Shown piece by piece: positions 27,573-37,745 of a DNA stretch of 64,000 nt (the first letter of the stretch is position 1; each line of letters starts with the position of its first letter). Location: contig NZ_AP029048.1 of the NCBI RefSeq assembly GCF_040371545.1, positions 1,426,001 through 1,490,000 of the forward strand, in the 5' to 3' direction. This stretch comes from Synechococcus sp. M16CYN (GTDB taxonomy: Bacteria; Cyanobacteriota; Cyanobacteriia; PCC-6307; Cyanobiaceae). The translations under genes were made by a program, and so were the position numbers. The notes beneath the pieces are model-generated. The model did not search any database and had not been told where the DNA came from. It saw nothing but the letters and a program-made list of their open reading frames with translations.

Positions 27573-30112
27573 TAGACAGAAGCACTGGCTAACTCAGGCT
27601 GAGCGTTAACACTACCTTTGTACCGCACGACGACCTTTTTATTTTCGTCAACATCTACCTCAGCGGAATCACCATCTTTTATCCGACCAGTTAGAACTTC
27701 TTCCGCCAATGAATCCTCTAACAAACGCATTACGGCGCGACGTAATGGGCGCGCACCATAAGCGGGGTTGTAGCCCTCCTCTACCAGTCGCTCTTTAAAA
27801 GCATCAGATACCGCAAGAGTGATGCCTTTTTCACCCATACGGTTGAATACTTCCTTAAGCATAATTTCTGCGACCTCCTTGACTTCATCACGACTGAGTT
27901 GACGGAAGACAATGATTTCGTCTAAACGATTGAGGAACTCAGGACGAAAATACTGTTTTAGTTCTTCATTTACAAGAGAACGAATTCTTGTGTATTGAGA
28001 ATCTTCAGCACTTTCCCCAGAAAATTCAAAACCGAGACCGCCGCCACCTTTCTCTATTACCTTTGAACCGATGTTCGAGGTCATGATTACCAAAGTGTTT
28101 TTGAAATCAACAGTGCGACCCTTGGAATCAGTGAGTCGACCATCTTCTAAAAGCTGAAGTAGCAGATTGAAAACGTCGGGGTGAGCTTTTTCAATCTCAT
28201 CAAAAAGTACAACGGTGTACGGCCGACGACGAACAGCTTCCGTGAGTTGACCACCCTCGTTAAAACCGACATATCCAGGAGGAGAGCCAATAAGCTTACT
28301 GACGGTATGTCTCTCCATAAACTCAGACATGTCAAGACGGATCATGGACTCTTCGCTACCAAAGAAGTAGATTGCTAAAGCTTTGGTGAGCTCAGTTTTA
28401 CCTACACCTGTTGGACCAGAGAAAATGAAGCTAGCGATCGGACGATTTGGATTTTTTAGGCCAACTCGTGCGCGACGAATTGCTTTTGATACAGATTTAA
28501 CGGCTTCGTCCTGACCAATCAGGCGCTGATGAAGCGTTTCCTCCATGTTGAGCAGTTTCACTGACTCACTTTCTGTGAGCTTCTGAACAGGAACACCAGT
28601 CCATGATGCAACAATCTGAGCAATGTCGTCTTCATTCAACATGGGAGTGGTATCGACAACTGCCGTTGCTACGGTAGAAGCTAGGGAGTCTTCCTGCGAA
28701 ACAGTTTCTTTTGTGGACGCAGAGCGATTGTTCTGAAGGAGGGAACGAATTTTTTCGCGAAGTTGAACTTCCTTCTCACGCAACTCACCAGCTTTAGTAA
28801 AGTCCTGATTGCGGACAGCTCCTTCTTTATCTTTCTGAACAGTACGCAATTCCTGATCAACTTCTTTAGCTTCTGGAGGAAGCTTAGAATTCAATAGACG
28901 AACTCTGGAGCCGGCTTCATCGATCAAGTCGATGGCTTTATCTGGCAAAAAGCGATCAGAAATATAGCGATCACCAAGAGTAGCTGCTGCAACTAAAGCT
29001 TCATCTGTGATTTTGAGACGGTGATGCTGTTCATAACGCTCACGCAGGCCACGCAATATTTCGATGGTGTCGTCGATGGATGGCTCTCCCACATTCACTG
29101 GCTGAAAGCGACGCTCTAAAGCTGCATCACGCTCAATATGCTTTCGATACTCATCGAGAGTTGTAGCTCCAATGCATTGCAGTTCGCCCCGAGCCAAGGC
29201 CGGTTTAAGAATATTGGCCGCATCAATCGCGCCTTCTGCAGCACCAGCACCAATCAAAGTGTGAACTTCGTCAATCACAAGGATCACATTTCCAGCTGAT
29301 TTGATTTCCTCCATAATCTTCTTAAGGCGTTCTTCAAACTCACCTCGATACTTGGTACCAGCCACTAGAAGCCCAATATCGAGGGTGAGAACACGCTTAT
29401 CCTCAAGGATGTCTGGGATATCGCCCTGTTGAATCCTTTGGGCAAGGCCTTCGGCAATAGCTGTCTTACCAACACCCGGCTCTCCAATCAAAACAGGGTT
29501 GTTCTTGGTACGTCGACCAAGAATTTGGATTACACGTTCGATTTCACTTTGGCGCCCCACCACGGGGTCGAGTTTAGATTCAAGCGCTAATTGAGTAAGG
29601 TTGTTGCCAAACTCATCCAAGGTAGGCGTCTTCTTAGAGCCCTTTCCACCGCCACCGCCACCAGAAGTGACCTCAGCGGTTTCACCCAACATGCGAATCA
29701 CTTGGGTGCGCACCTTGGCTAAATCAACCCCAAGGTTTTCGAGAACACGCGCAGCAACACCTTCGCCTTCTCGAATCAATCCCAGAAGAAGGTGTTCCGT
29801 TCCGATGTAATTGTGGCCAAGCTGGCGAGCTTCTTCAAGAGACAATTCAAGTACTCGTTTTGCACGGGGTGTAAAAGGGATCTCAACAGCAACGAAACCG
29901 GAGCCGCGGCCAATAATCTTCTCCACTTCAACCCTGGCATCTTTGAGATTGACACCCATTGATTTCAAAACCTTGGCTGCCACACCGGTGCCTTCACCAA
30001 TTAAACCAAGCAAAATCTGCTCAGTACCTACAAAGTTATGACCCAGCCGACGAGCTTCCTCCTGGGCCAGCATGATCACTTTGATAGCCTTCTCGGTAAA
30101 CCGTTCAAACAT
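27572..30112 (-). CDS. clpC: ATP-dependent Clp protease ATP-binding subunit ClpC
   Basis: An 846-residue HSP100 unfoldase that feeds substrates to ClpP. Order of parts: two N-terminal repeats ([19 protein letters not shown] and [19 protein letters not shown]), AAA1 with Walker [17 protein letters not shown] and Walker [16 protein letters not shown], a UVR/middle segment ([13 protein letters not shown]), and AAA2 with [15 protein letters not shown] and [17 protein letters not shown]. Length and architecture are normal for cyanobacterial ClpC. It is the first gene of an overlapping unit with the dehydrogenase, hydrolase and DUF2993 genes. Confidence 0.96.
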   Translation of the reverse strand: MFERFTEKAIKVIMLAQEEARRLGHNFVGTEQILLGLIGEGTGVAAKVLKSMGVNLKDARVEVEKIIGRGSGFVAVEIPFTPRAKRVLELSLEEARQLGHNYIGTEHLLLGLIREGEGVAARVLENLGVDLAKVRTQVIRMLGETAEVTSGGGGGGKGSKKTPTLDEFGNNLTQLALESKLDPVVGRQSEIERVIQILGRRTKNNPVLIGEPGVGKTAIAEGLAQRIQQGDIPDILEDKRVLTLDIGLLVAGTKYRGEFEERLKKIMEEIKSAGNVILVIDEVHTLIGAGAAEGAIDAANILKPALARGELQCIGATTLDEYRKHIERDAALERRFQPVNVGEPSIDDTIEILRGLRERYEQHHRLKITDEALVAAATLGDRYISDRFLPDKAIDLIDEAGSRVRLLNSKLPPEAKEVDQELRTVQKDKEGAVRNQDFTKAGELREKEVQLREKIRSLLQNNRSASTKETVSQEDSLASTVATAVVDTTPMLNEDDIAQIVASWTGVPVQKLTESESVKLLNMEETLHQRLIGQDEAVKSVSKAIRRARVGLKNPNRPIASFIFSGPTGVGKTELTKALAIYFFGSEESMIRLDMSEFMERHTVSKLIGSPPGYVGFNEGGQLTEAVRRRPYTVVLFDEIEKAHPDVFNLLLQLLEDGRLTDSKGRTVDFKNTLVIMTSNIGSKVIEKGGGGLGFEFSGESAEDSQYTRIRSLVNEELKQYFRPEFLNRLDEIIVFRQLSRDEVKEVAEIMLKEVFNRMGEKGITLAVSDAFKERLVEEGYNPAYGARPLRRAVMRLLEDSLAEEVLTGRIKDGDSAEVDVDENKKVVVRYKGSVNAQPELASASV

Positions 30113-30308
30113 CGTTTAGGCCGAGGTATAGATTAGGACTAAGCTATCAGGACTTGGTGGCACTTGCGAGAAAACAATCGGCCTGTCAATCTTTTAGTCC
30201 TGGACTAGTTTCTAGCGAAATAAAAATAACAAAGAATCTGAAAAAATCCGCGGTTTCTTTTACTTTTGAGGACGGAAAACCGAACATTATGAAGCAGCTC
30301 GCTTATGG

Positions 30309-30752
30309 CTAACTGTCATTAGCAATCCGACACCACTGGATTAAAGCATCGCTTCCGTCGCTGTAATAGTTATGTCTAATGCCAGCAGTTTGAAATTTAC
30401 AGTCGGCATAGAGGCGAACTGCACTGACGTTATTGCTAGCAACCTCGAGCGTGGCGTAAATAGCCCCGTTCTGTCGTGCTCGTTGCAACAGAGCAACCAA
30501 TAAGTCTCTGCCGTAACCACGGCGTCGGACCGCTGGATCTACAGCGATCGCTGTGATGTGTAACTCATCTACTACGCACCAACCGCAAGCCACGCCCAGG
30601 AGCGCCCTGGAATCGGGTAGTCCAAGACATAGTCGATGCGGTTCCTCTAGTTCCCGGCACCATTGATTCTCGGTCCAAAGACTATCCAAAGCCCGATTAT
30701 CTAAAACCAAACAGGCGCGCAGCCACGACTTATCGAGCGTGATGACGGCCAT
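30309..30752 (-). CDS. rimI: RimI-type N-acetyltransferase
   Basis: A 147-residue GNAT enzyme. The acetyl-CoA binding motif A is AVDPAVRRRGYGRDLLVALL (RxxGxG/A), followed by LEVASNNVSAVRLYADCKFQ, the classic N-x-x-A-x-x-L-Y core of RimI-like enzymes that acetylate the N-terminus of ribosomal protein S18. ATG at 30752; divergent from lysA with only about 20 nt between the outer start codons, so their promoters must overlap coding sequence or lysA starts further in. Confidence 0.8.
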   Translation of the reverse strand: MAVITLDKSWLRACLVLDNRALDSLWTENQWCRELEEPHRLCLGLPDSRALLGVACGWCVVDELHITAIAVDPAVRRRGYGRDLLVALLQRARQNGAIYATLEVASNNVSAVRLYADCKFQTAGIRHNYYSDGSDALIQWCRIANDS

Positions 30753-30773
30753 AGCTGAACTAATCGATACGGG

Positions 30774-32258
30774 ATGAATCTCTACATTGTCTTCCTCTGC
30801 TGTAGTAGATCCGTGACCCAGGCCACCACCAGTGGAAGGACCTATGAGAAGAATCTGGACCCGGACAGTCCTAACCGGAACCTTACGCCCTTAACAACAG
30901 CATTGGATACAAAAGAACGACTTTTGGTTGGCGATTGTCTACTCAGTGACTTAGCCAAGCGGTACGGCACCCCACTCTACGTGCTCGACGAACAAACCCT
31001 GCGCGGCACGTGTCGTGCTTACCGGGAAGCATTGAAACGCCATTACCCTGGTCCATCGCTTCCAATTTACGCTTCGAAAGCCAACAGTTCACTTATGATG
31101 AGCAGCCTGGTGGCTTCCGAAGGGCTTGGGCTCGACGCTGTGTCAGCCGGTGAATTACTGACTGCACTACGAGGAGGAATGCCCAACGAGCGGATCGTGT
31201 TGCACGGCAACAATAAATCCGATGAGGAGCTCCTGTTTGCTTATAACAATAACGTGACCGTTGTTGTAGATAACCAACATGATCTGGATCGTCTGGCAGT
31301 GCTGATTCCAAAGGAAGCACCGCCTGTACAGTTAATGCTGCGCTTCACCCCAGGAATCGAATGCCACACGCACGAGTATATACGCACGGGCCATATCGAC
31401 AGCAAATTTGGCTTTGACCCCAATCAAATAGAGGCTGTGCTGCGGGGCCTTGTAGGTCAGTCGTGGGCTCGGCTCAGCGGATTGCACGCCCATATCGGCT
31501 CGCAGATATTTGAGCTGGAGCCCCACCGCGATTTAGCGGTAGTGATGGCAGAGGTTCTGAAATTGACTCGTGATCTCGGCCATCCAGTGAACGACTTAAA
31601 CGTAGGAGGTGGACTCGGAATCCGCTACGTGGAATCAGATGACCCTCCAAGCATCGACCGCTGGGTGCAGGTAGTCGCCGAAGCCGTGATCACCTCTTGT
31701 CAAAAACGAGACCTAGATCTTCCTCGACTGATGTGTGAGCCAGGTCGTTCCCTAGTCGCCACTGCAGGAGTCACCTTGTACACAGTGGGGTCAAGGAAAA
31801 CTCTCCCCGGTATCCGCACATACGTGGCCATTGACGGAGGGATGAGTGACAATCCGCGACCGATCACGTACCAATCCCTTTACACTTGCCGTGTCGCTGA
31901 GCGCCCCCTCGCAGAGCCCAATGAGGTGGTAGATCTCGTGGGCAAACATTGTGAATCAGGTGATGTTTTGCTCAAAAATCTCCCTTTACCAATTACCCAC
32001 AGCGGTGACGTCATTGCTGTGTTTGCAACCGGTGCCTACAACGCGTCAATGAGTTCGAACTACAACCGAATCCCACGACCCGCTACTGTTCTCGTAAACA
32101 ACGGTGCATCAGAACTAGTGCAGAGGAGGGAACAGCCGGATGATCTGCTGCGCTACGACGTCCTGCCAGAACGGTTCCGCGAGGTTACTTTAAATTCAGA
32201 GAAAGGAGTTAAGCCAAGTGGACGTGTTCGCGGCGGAGAATCTGCGCCTCGTTCTTGA
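30774..32258 (+). CDS. lysA: diaminopimelate decarboxylase
   Basis: Up to 494 residues; PLP enzyme for the last step of lysine synthesis. Motifs: PIYASKANSS with the PLP lysine, GLHAHIGSQIFEL, NVGGGLGIRY, MCEPGRSLVATAG, and the cofactor/substrate region KHCESGDVL and FATGAYNASMSSNYN. The family core begins near residue 35, so the first ~30 residues (with CC and cysteine-rich composition) may not be translated; a GTG at 30813 is an alternative start. The 3' end overlaps cdaA by 41 nt. First gene of lysA-cdaA-uppS-bioB. Confidence 0.92.
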   Translation: MNLYIVFLCCSRSVTQATTSGRTYEKNLDPDSPNRNLTPLTTALDTKERLLVGDCLLSDLAKRYGTPLYVLDEQTLRGTCRAYREALKRHYPGPSLPIYASKANSSLMMSSLVASEGLGLDAVSAGELLTALRGGMPNERIVLHGNNKSDEELLFAYNNNVTVVVDNQHDLDRLAVLIPKEAPPVQLMLRFTPGIECHTHEYIRTGHIDSKFGFDPNQIEAVLRGLVGQSWARLSGLHAHIGSQIFELEPHRDLAVVMAEVLKLTRDLGHPVNDLNVGGGLGIRYVESDDPPSIDRWVQVVAEAVITSCQKRDLDLPRLMCEPGRSLVATAGVTLYTVGSRKTLPGIRTYVAIDGGMSDNPRPITYQSLYTCRVAERPLAEPNEVVDLVGKHCESGDVLLKNLPLPITHSGDVIAVFATGAYNASMSSNYNRIPRPATVLVNNGASELVQRREQPDDLLRYDVLPERFREVTLNSEKGVKPSGRVRGGESAPRS

Positions 32259-33027
32259 CATTCTCCTCGCCTCCGCTATTGGCATGCTGATGATGTCTCG
32301 GGTTCGACAAGCAAGAACATTCTGGTTGCTGCGCGGTTATTTATTTCTTATTACAGCGGCTTGGTTTGTCCAACACCTTGTCAGTTTACAGCTTAGCACA
32401 CAGCTAGTCGATTCTCTTGTTCTCGCCTGCTCTGTCTCCCTCGCCATCCTTTGGCAGGGGGAGTTGCGTCGGTTCATGGAACTTTTAGGCACTGGGCGAC
32501 TGTTCGTGCTTCTTGGAAATCCTCAAAAGGAGCTTAAAGCAGCTGAAAGTATAATCGCTCAAATCTCTGAAGCAGCGGGACGGCTGTCTCAACAGCGTCA
32601 TGGAGCTCTGATTGTGGTCGATCTCGGCAGTGACCTGCGACCTGAAGACTTTTTGAATCCAGGAGTAACCATCGGCGCTCAAGTAAGCAGAGAACTACTG
32701 CTTAATGTGTTTGCTGCTGACACTCCCCTACATGACGGAGCCGTATTAGTTCGTGGCAACCGAATCGAATCCGCAGGCGTCATTTTGCCCCTGTCCCGTC
32801 ATAGTGTGAGTCGCTACGGCACCAGGCACCTTGCGGCTTTAGGCATCACCGAACGATTCGATCGTTGCGTTTGCATCGTGGTTTCTGAAGAAACTGGCAC
32901 ACTCTCTTTAGCCAATCAGGGAAAGCTGGAGCGTCCAATTACCAGTAGTCGGCTAGAGACTCTGCTGCGAGACTTATTCAGTAATACTGAAGCAAGACAG
33001 CCAGCCAGGCGTACGGTGGGGAACTAA
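32218..33027 (+). CDS. cdaA: diadenylate cyclase (c-di-AMP synthase)
   Basis: A 269-residue CdaA-type enzyme that makes the second messenger c-di-AMP. Three hydrophobic N-terminal segments (about residues 11-25, 36-55 and 62-78) are followed by the DAC domain: [14 protein letters not shown], the DGA motif in [12 protein letters not shown], and [15 protein letters not shown] where the family RHR motif reads RHL. GTG start at 32218 inside the end of lysA. Being co-transcribed with lysA and uppS ties the signal to envelope precursor supply, as cdaA-glmM operons do in Firmicutes. Confidence 0.88.
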   Translation: MDVFAAENLRLVLDILLASAIGMLMMSRVRQARTFWLLRGYLFLITAAWFVQHLVSLQLSTQLVDSLVLACSVSLAILWQGELRRFMELLGTGRLFVLLGNPQKELKAAESIIAQISEAAGRLSQQRHGALIVVDLGSDLRPEDFLNPGVTIGAQVSRELLLNVFAADTPLHDGAVLVRGNRIESAGVILPLSRHSVSRYGTRHLAALGITERFDRCVCIVVSEETGTLSLANQGKLERPITSSRLETLLRDLFSNTEARQPARRTVGN

Positions 33028-33044
33028 TCGTCCAATTCGCTTTC

Positions 33045-33827
33045 TTGAGCCGACCGACGGCCACCAGCACTAATCTCTCACCTACATCGGTCTGCCCGGC
33101 GGAACTTGATCCAGCTCGGTTACCGGTTCATGTTGCTGTGATCATGGACGGTAACGGTCGTTGGGCGGAGTCTCGAGGGTTACCTAGGCTAATGGGTCAC
33201 CGCGCCGGTGTAGAGGTTTTGAAATCCACCCTGCGCCTATGCAGTGATTGGGGTATCGAAGCACTGACTGCCTATGCCTTTTCTACGGAAAATTGGTCGC
33301 GTCCCGGGGATGAGGTGAATTCCTTGATGACTCTATTTGAGCGGGTGTTGCAAAAGGAATTGCGGTCGTTGGAACAAGAAAAGGTACGCATTCGATTCCT
33401 TGGCGATTTGGATGGTCTACCAGAGAAGCTGCAGAACCTGATCGACGACGCCACCGAAAGGACTGCTGATAACAGTGGCATTCACTTTAATGTGTGCACC
33501 AACTACGGCGGTCGTCGAGAACTCGTGAGGGCTGCTCAGAGTCTGGCTCAAAGGGCAGCAAAAGGAGATCTCTCTCCAGAAGCCATTGATGAAAACAGCT
33601 TTTCCAGAGAGCTCTTTACCGCAGGAGAACAAGATCCTGATCTGCTGATCCGTACCAGTGGTGAGTACAGGATCAGCAATTTTCTACTCTGGCAACTGGC
33701 CTATGCTGAGATCCATGTCACCGACGTGTTCTGGCCCGACTTCAATGCAAATACCCTGAAACAGGCTCTACTGGACTATCAAGGGCGTAACCGTCGCTTC
33801 GGAGGACTTGATCCAATTACACCATGA
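33045..33827 (+). CDS. uppS: isoprenyl transferase (undecaprenyl diphosphate synthase)
   Basis: A 260-residue cis-prenyltransferase producing the C55 lipid carrier for peptidoglycan and glycan export. Signature stretches: [18 protein letters not shown] with the catalytic aspartate, [35 protein letters not shown], and the C-terminal [20 protein letters not shown] and [17 protein letters not shown] start at 33045, 17 nt after cdaA. Ends in an ATGA overlap with bioB. Confidence 0.94.
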   Translation: MSRPTATSTNLSPTSVCPAELDPARLPVHVAVIMDGNGRWAESRGLPRLMGHRAGVEVLKSTLRLCSDWGIEALTAYAFSTENWSRPGDEVNSLMTLFERVLQKELRSLEQEKVRIRFLGDLDGLPEKLQNLIDDATERTADNSGIHFNVCTNYGGRRELVRAAQSLAQRAAKGDLSPEAIDENSFSRELFTAGEQDPDLLIRTSGEYRISNFLLWQLAYAEIHVTDVFWPDFNANTLKQALLDYQGRNRRFGGLDPITP

Positions 33828-34777
33828 CGATTCAGATCCGTCACGACTGGACCACCGAAGACATCCAGGCACTGCTGGAACTACCACTGATGGATCTGCT
33901 ATGGCAGGCCCAAACTGTTCATCGGACAGCCAACCCAGGTTATCAGGTTCAATTGGCTTCTCTTTTAAGTGTTAAAACCGGCGGCTGTCAGGAGGACTGC
34001 TCTTATTGCTCACAATCGATTCACAACAGTAGTGATATTTCAACCTTCGAAGCTCAAATGCAAGTGGAACCAGTCTTAGCGAAGGCGCGGGCGGCTAAAG
34101 AAGCTGGCGCGAAGCGTTTCTGTATGGGCTGGGCATGGCGAGAGATCCGCGATGGCGCGCCATTTGAATTAATGCTCGAGATGGTTCGTGGTGTGCGTAG
34201 CACGGGAATGGAAGCCTGCGTCACCGCAGGGATGCTCACAGATCAGCAGGCAGAACTACTCGCTAAAGCCGGTCTCACCGCCTACAACCACAACCTTGAT
34301 ACTAGTCCGGAGTACTACAGCGAGGTCGTCTCCACTCGTACTTATGAAGATCGACTCGAAACACTTCAACGAGTACGAAGAGCCGGGGTCGCCCTTTGTT
34401 GTGGTGGGATCATTGGCATGGGAGAAACTCTGCGCGATCGTGCCTCAATGCTGCAGGTGCTAGCCAACATGAACCCCCACCCCGAAAATGTTCCAGTCAA
34501 TGGCCTTGTGGCGGTGGGGGGTACACCGCTAGAAAAGCAGAAACCCTTCAAATCTCTTGAGCTTGTGCGTATGGTTGCGACAGCACGCATTTTGATGCCT
34601 TACTCTCGAGTTAGGCTAAGTGCAGGACGTAAGCAGCTCAGCCGGGAAGCACAAATCCTTTGTCTTCAGGCGGGTGCCAATTCGATTTTTTATGGCGGCG
34701 TCTTACTCACTACAGACAACCCTGCTATAGACGCAGATCGCCAGTTATTGGCTGACGCAGGGGTGCAGGTTAACTAG
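33824..34777 (+). CDS. bioB: biotin synthase
   Basis: A 317-residue radical SAM enzyme inserting sulphur into dethiobiotin. The SAM cluster motif is [13 protein letters not shown] (CxxxCxxC); other family stretches are [25 protein letters not shown] and [11 protein letters not shown]; the auxiliary cluster ligand arginine region LSAGRKQLS is present. ATG start overlaps the uppS stop by 4 nt. No other biotin gene is nearby. Confidence 0.95.
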   Translation: MTIQIRHDWTTEDIQALLELPLMDLLWQAQTVHRTANPGYQVQLASLLSVKTGGCQEDCSYCSQSIHNSSDISTFEAQMQVEPVLAKARAAKEAGAKRFCMGWAWREIRDGAPFELMLEMVRGVRSTGMEACVTAGMLTDQQAELLAKAGLTAYNHNLDTSPEYYSEVVSTRTYEDRLETLQRVRRAGVALCCGGIIGMGETLRDRASMLQVLANMNPHPENVPVNGLVAVGGTPLEKQKPFKSLELVRMVATARILMPYSRVRLSAGRKQLSREAQILCLQAGANSIFYGGVLLTTDNPAIDADRQLLADAGVQVN

Positions 34778-34863
34778 CAAGAGCGCTAGCTAGGAGCATG
34801 AGGCAATTACAAGTTACTACTTTCCATAGCATTACATCGCTGAATGATGACTAAAGAAAGTCA

Positions 34864-35040
34864 CTATTTGTTTAAAAGATCTACAGCAATAACATTATTT
34901 TGGGCTCGATCGTGATTGCTAACTAAGAAATGAATAGTGCTGTCGATATTTCCGAAGTCAATGCTGAGATGGTCTAGGAAAAACTTCACTAATTCGGCAA
35001 TGAGCATTTCGAACTGCCTAAGGCGAAGTGAGGTAGACAA
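34864..35040 (-). CDS. possible 58-residue protein
   Basis: A TTG at 35040, preceded by TTAGGA about 9 nt upstream on the minus strand, opens a clean 58-codon frame ending in TAG at 34864. The translation (beginning MSTSLRLRQFEMLIAEL, ending NNVIAVDLLNK) is balanced and amphipathic and reads like protein rather than random DNA. No family recognised. It could also be a fragment of a larger decayed gene, because the frame is closed by a stop only six codons further upstream. Confidence 0.4.
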   Translation of the reverse strand: MSTSLRLRQFEMLIAELVKFFLDHLSIDFGNIDSTIHFLVSNHDRAQNNVIAVDLLNK

Positions 35041-35205
35041 CCGTGTGGGTCCTAAGTGCTAAGATGCTTTCATTGATGATTGCGATACCTCATTATAATC
35101 AAAAATCCGCAGCAGCACAGTTGCAAGTTTGTTGTAAGAAAGCCAACAGCTATTTATCAGATCGAAAATTTTGAAAAGAGAGGCAAACATTGGCGCGGCA
35201 ACATT

Positions 35206-35596
35206 TTATCGCAGTGCGTCAACAACAAATCGGTTGAACGTCATTTCAAATTGTAGCCATTCTTTATTTTTCCGACAGTCTCCCCCATGGTTATGCCCTG
35301 CGTCAATTTTCTGTGAGGTTTTATGACCGTTTCCTGGCCATGCGGAGGCAACAAGTGTATTGTACTTGGCCTTCTGATGTAGAAGCAAGAGTATTGAGCC
35401 AAAAGCCAAAGACAATACAGAGTTCACTCGAAGCAATAGTTCTAATACTATTTTTGGTTATTTCAGTCAACGAAACTCTATCTATGTTAATCATAACGGA
35501 TTGAGCTTTGACACGGGTCAATATTAGTGCACCTGTCGGCCAGGATAATACGCCGGCTCCAATCCTCAAAAACGACAAACTCTCGAATATCATCAT
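35206..35596 (-). pseudogene. possible DoxX-like membrane protein remnant
   Basis: Two overlapping minus-strand frames can be joined by one frameshift near 35400. The first starts at 35596 with FESLSFLRIGAGVLSWPTGALIL; the second contains FGSILLLLHQKAKY. Together they give a pattern (hydrophobic first helix with LRIGAG, later E-L-x-x-x-x-G-S-I-L-L-L-L) that resembles DoxX-type small membrane proteins. The resemblance is loose and the C-terminal part does not fit, so the family is a guess. Confidence 0.25.
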
Positions 35597-35650
35597 GAAT
35601 AAGTTCAGATGCGTCGACCACTACGTGCTAGGCAGCGCGATAGAGACAAG

Positions 35651-35827
35651 CTAAATCCGGCTCAGCACTTCATCAAGGGCTGAGGCTAGGGGATCAAAGT
35701 CACCAGAACCGACTAACCAAATCAGGTAATTTTATTTGCCATCGAAATCTTGTTTACTGGTTGTGTAGCGCCAACAGCAGATTGGAAAACTGAAATCGAG
35801 ATGAAAGCATTGGTGGCAATGCCTCAA
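35651..35827 (-). pseudogene. interrupted gene for a small cysteine-rich protein
   Basis: From a TTG at 35827 the minus strand reads CHQCFHLDFSFPICCWRY and so on, is interrupted by TAA at 35732-35734, and continues in the same frame as NYLIWLVGSGDFDPLASALDEVLSRI to TAG at 35651. Both halves look like one protein of about 58 residues with a CxxC...CC arrangement (possible metal site). The single in-frame stop in the middle suggests recent inactivation. No named family. An antisense frame over 35770-35900 is also partly open, so certainty is limited. Confidence 0.42.
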
Positions 35828-36292
35828 GAGTGACTCGACTATCTTGGAGTGGTTAAATCCGATTTTGAACGAGCTGATGCAGCAGCCACCTCGCTAGTTT
35901 AACTTTTTATCTATCTTGGGATCGAGGACAATTAGAATTGGATTGCAATTAATGCGAACATATCTCTAATTAACTCACTTAAAGCACGACATTATAATTA
36001 AAAATGTTATTTATTTGCTATATTCTTAACAGTAACCGGTAAACAAAGTCCATGAAGGCTCTATGTTATAGATGCATAAGCTTTTGTTGTTTCTTGAGAG
36101 ATTAATCAACAGCAGTCGACCCTCCTGCTTTGTGGTTAGGTGCGACGACCGCTGGTGGACTATCTATCCTCCGCGTTTATTGGGTCTTTGCCAAATACGA
36201 CTGTACTATTGACTGCTCCTCAGTGAAAACAGCCGCGTCCCTAAAATGAAGTAGTCTGAGATAATAGGGGAAAGACTAGATTCCAAGTCTGA

Positions 36293-36790
36293 ATGCTTGA
36301 ACAACTGGAAGTCCAGGCTCGTGATCGTGGACTGATACTACGTATACAGGTCAAGCGTCCCGTCGGTCTATGGAATATGCGAGTGGTAGTAGCACACCCA
36401 ATTGGCAAGAACCGATTGCAGTTGCTTGGTGAGATGAAAGGTTGGGCCTACTCAAGTGCAAAAGGTCTCCAACTAGACACTATGCGTGTGATGCCTTCAA
36501 GATTAACAGGCATCGGTGATCTGATTTGGGCAGCCACAATGGCCTGGGCACTGGACACCACCCCCTGCAAAAGGGCTCGGCTATTAGCAATTCGTGATGA
36601 TGAGCGTCAACACCGGCGTTTACGCCGCTACTTTCGAAAGAGAGGATTTAATACCGTACGCGAGATAGAAGCAGCACCGCTGGATCTGCCCCTCCGCATG
36701 TTCTGGGGAGGGGCAGGTGCATTAATGACAGGGGAAATTGCAACTGTTCTGCAACGCAGCGTTAGGGGTTGGAATCAATCGGCAGCATGA
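36293..36790 (+). CDS. conserved protein, GNAT-like fold
   Basis: A 165-residue protein. The stretch [27 protein letters not shown], followed by [25 protein letters not shown], has the layout of a GNAT acetyltransferase core (strand, G-x-G turn, long helix, strand, then Y/F...RGF helix), but the acetyl-CoA loop is degenerate. Function unknown. ATG start at 36293. It ends 16 nt inside the convergent lipA gene. Confidence 0.65.
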   Translation: MLEQLEVQARDRGLILRIQVKRPVGLWNMRVVVAHPIGKNRLQLLGEMKGWAYSSAKGLQLDTMRVMPSRLTGIGDLIWAATMAWALDTTPCKRARLLAIRDDERQHRRLRRYFRKRGFNTVREIEAAPLDLPLRMFWGGAGALMTGEIATVLQRSVRGWNQSAA

Positions 36791-37674
36791 TAACTGCTGC
36801 GGACCAGTGGACCACTCAATACCTGAATGAAACCAAGTTGCTGGGCAATCGCTCCAAGTTCGTCGAATTCCTGAGGAGTCCAATAGCGCTGAACTGGTAA
36901 GTGAGCCAGCGAAGGGCGTAAATACTGCCCAAGGGTGAGTCGCTGGCAATCCACTGCTCGAAGGTCACGCATCGTAGCGATTACTTCCTCTTTAGTTTCA
37001 CCTAGCCCGAGCATGAGGCCAGATTTGGTGGAAATCGTTGGTGCCAGCTCTCGAGACGCCGCCAGTAACCTTAAAGAACGCTGATAAGTGGCACCGCGCC
37101 GTACTTGGTCCTGAAGCCTGGATACGGTTTCGATATTGTGATTAAAACAAATTGGCTCAGCTGCGAGAACTACCATCAATCGCTCCCGTTGAGCAGTTAC
37201 AGCCTGTTCTACATTCGTGAAACCTCCCCAAAAATCAGGGGTAAGAACTTCGATCGCAACCGATGGATTACGGGCCCGGATTGCAAGCATTGTGGAGCTA
37301 AATAGGTTGGCGCCATGGTCACTAAGGTCGTCACGAGCAACTGCTGTTAGGACCACGTAGCGCAAAGACATCGCCTCGACAGCATCAGCGATGCGATTAG
37401 CTTCAGTGAAGTCGATGGCCATGGGCGCTGAGCCTTTTTCTACTTGACAAAATGCACAACTGCGAGTACAAATAGAACCGCCCAACAGGAACGTAGCAGT
37501 TCCTGCCGCGTAACATTCCCCTCGGTTTGGACAACGCCCTTCCTCACAAATGGTGTGCAGACGGTTCTGTTTCACTAATCTCTGAACGCGTCCAAGCTCA
37601 GAGACATTACCAATCGGCCGGCGTAACCATCCCGGCAGCCGTTCAGATGGGATAATTGAGCTGTACTGATTCAT
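36775..37674 (-). CDS. lipA: lipoyl synthase
   Basis: About 299 residues; radical SAM enzyme that inserts two sulphurs into octanoyl groups of 2-oxoacid dehydrogenases and the glycine cleavage system. The auxiliary cluster motif is [12 protein letters not shown], the SAM cluster motif is [10 protein letters not shown]; further landmarks are [24 protein letters not shown] and [16 protein letters not shown] choose the ATG at 37674; a GTG at 37713 would add 13 residues of non-family sequence. Convergent with the upstream-strand GNAT-like gene. Confidence 0.94.
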   Translation of the reverse strand: MNQYSSIIPSERLPGWLRRPIGNVSELGRVQRLVKQNRLHTICEEGRCPNRGECYAAGTATFLLGGSICTRSCAFCQVEKGSAPMAIDFTEANRIADAVEAMSLRYVVLTAVARDDLSDHGANLFSSTMLAIRARNPSVAIEVLTPDFWGGFTNVEQAVTAQRERLMVVLAAEPICFNHNIETVSRLQDQVRRGATYQRSLRLLAASRELAPTISTKSGLMLGLGETKEEVIATMRDLRAVDCQRLTLGQYLRPSLAHLPVQRYWTPQEFDELGAIAQQLGFIQVLSGPLVRSSYHAAD

Positions 37675-37745
37675 CCAAATTGCGACCTGTAAAGGTTTTG
37701 ATCGGTAAAGCACAATTCCATAATCGATCTCGCAACCACTTACGG

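Larger units (their letters stand above)
34778..36292. other. gene-poor region with remnants
   Basis: About 1.5 kb downstream of bioB. It contains one possible small gene (34864-35040) and two minus-strand remnants (35206-35596 and 35651-35827), all listed. 35900-36290 is AT-rich without a reading frame of note. No tRNA or terminator was recognised. Confidence 0.5.
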
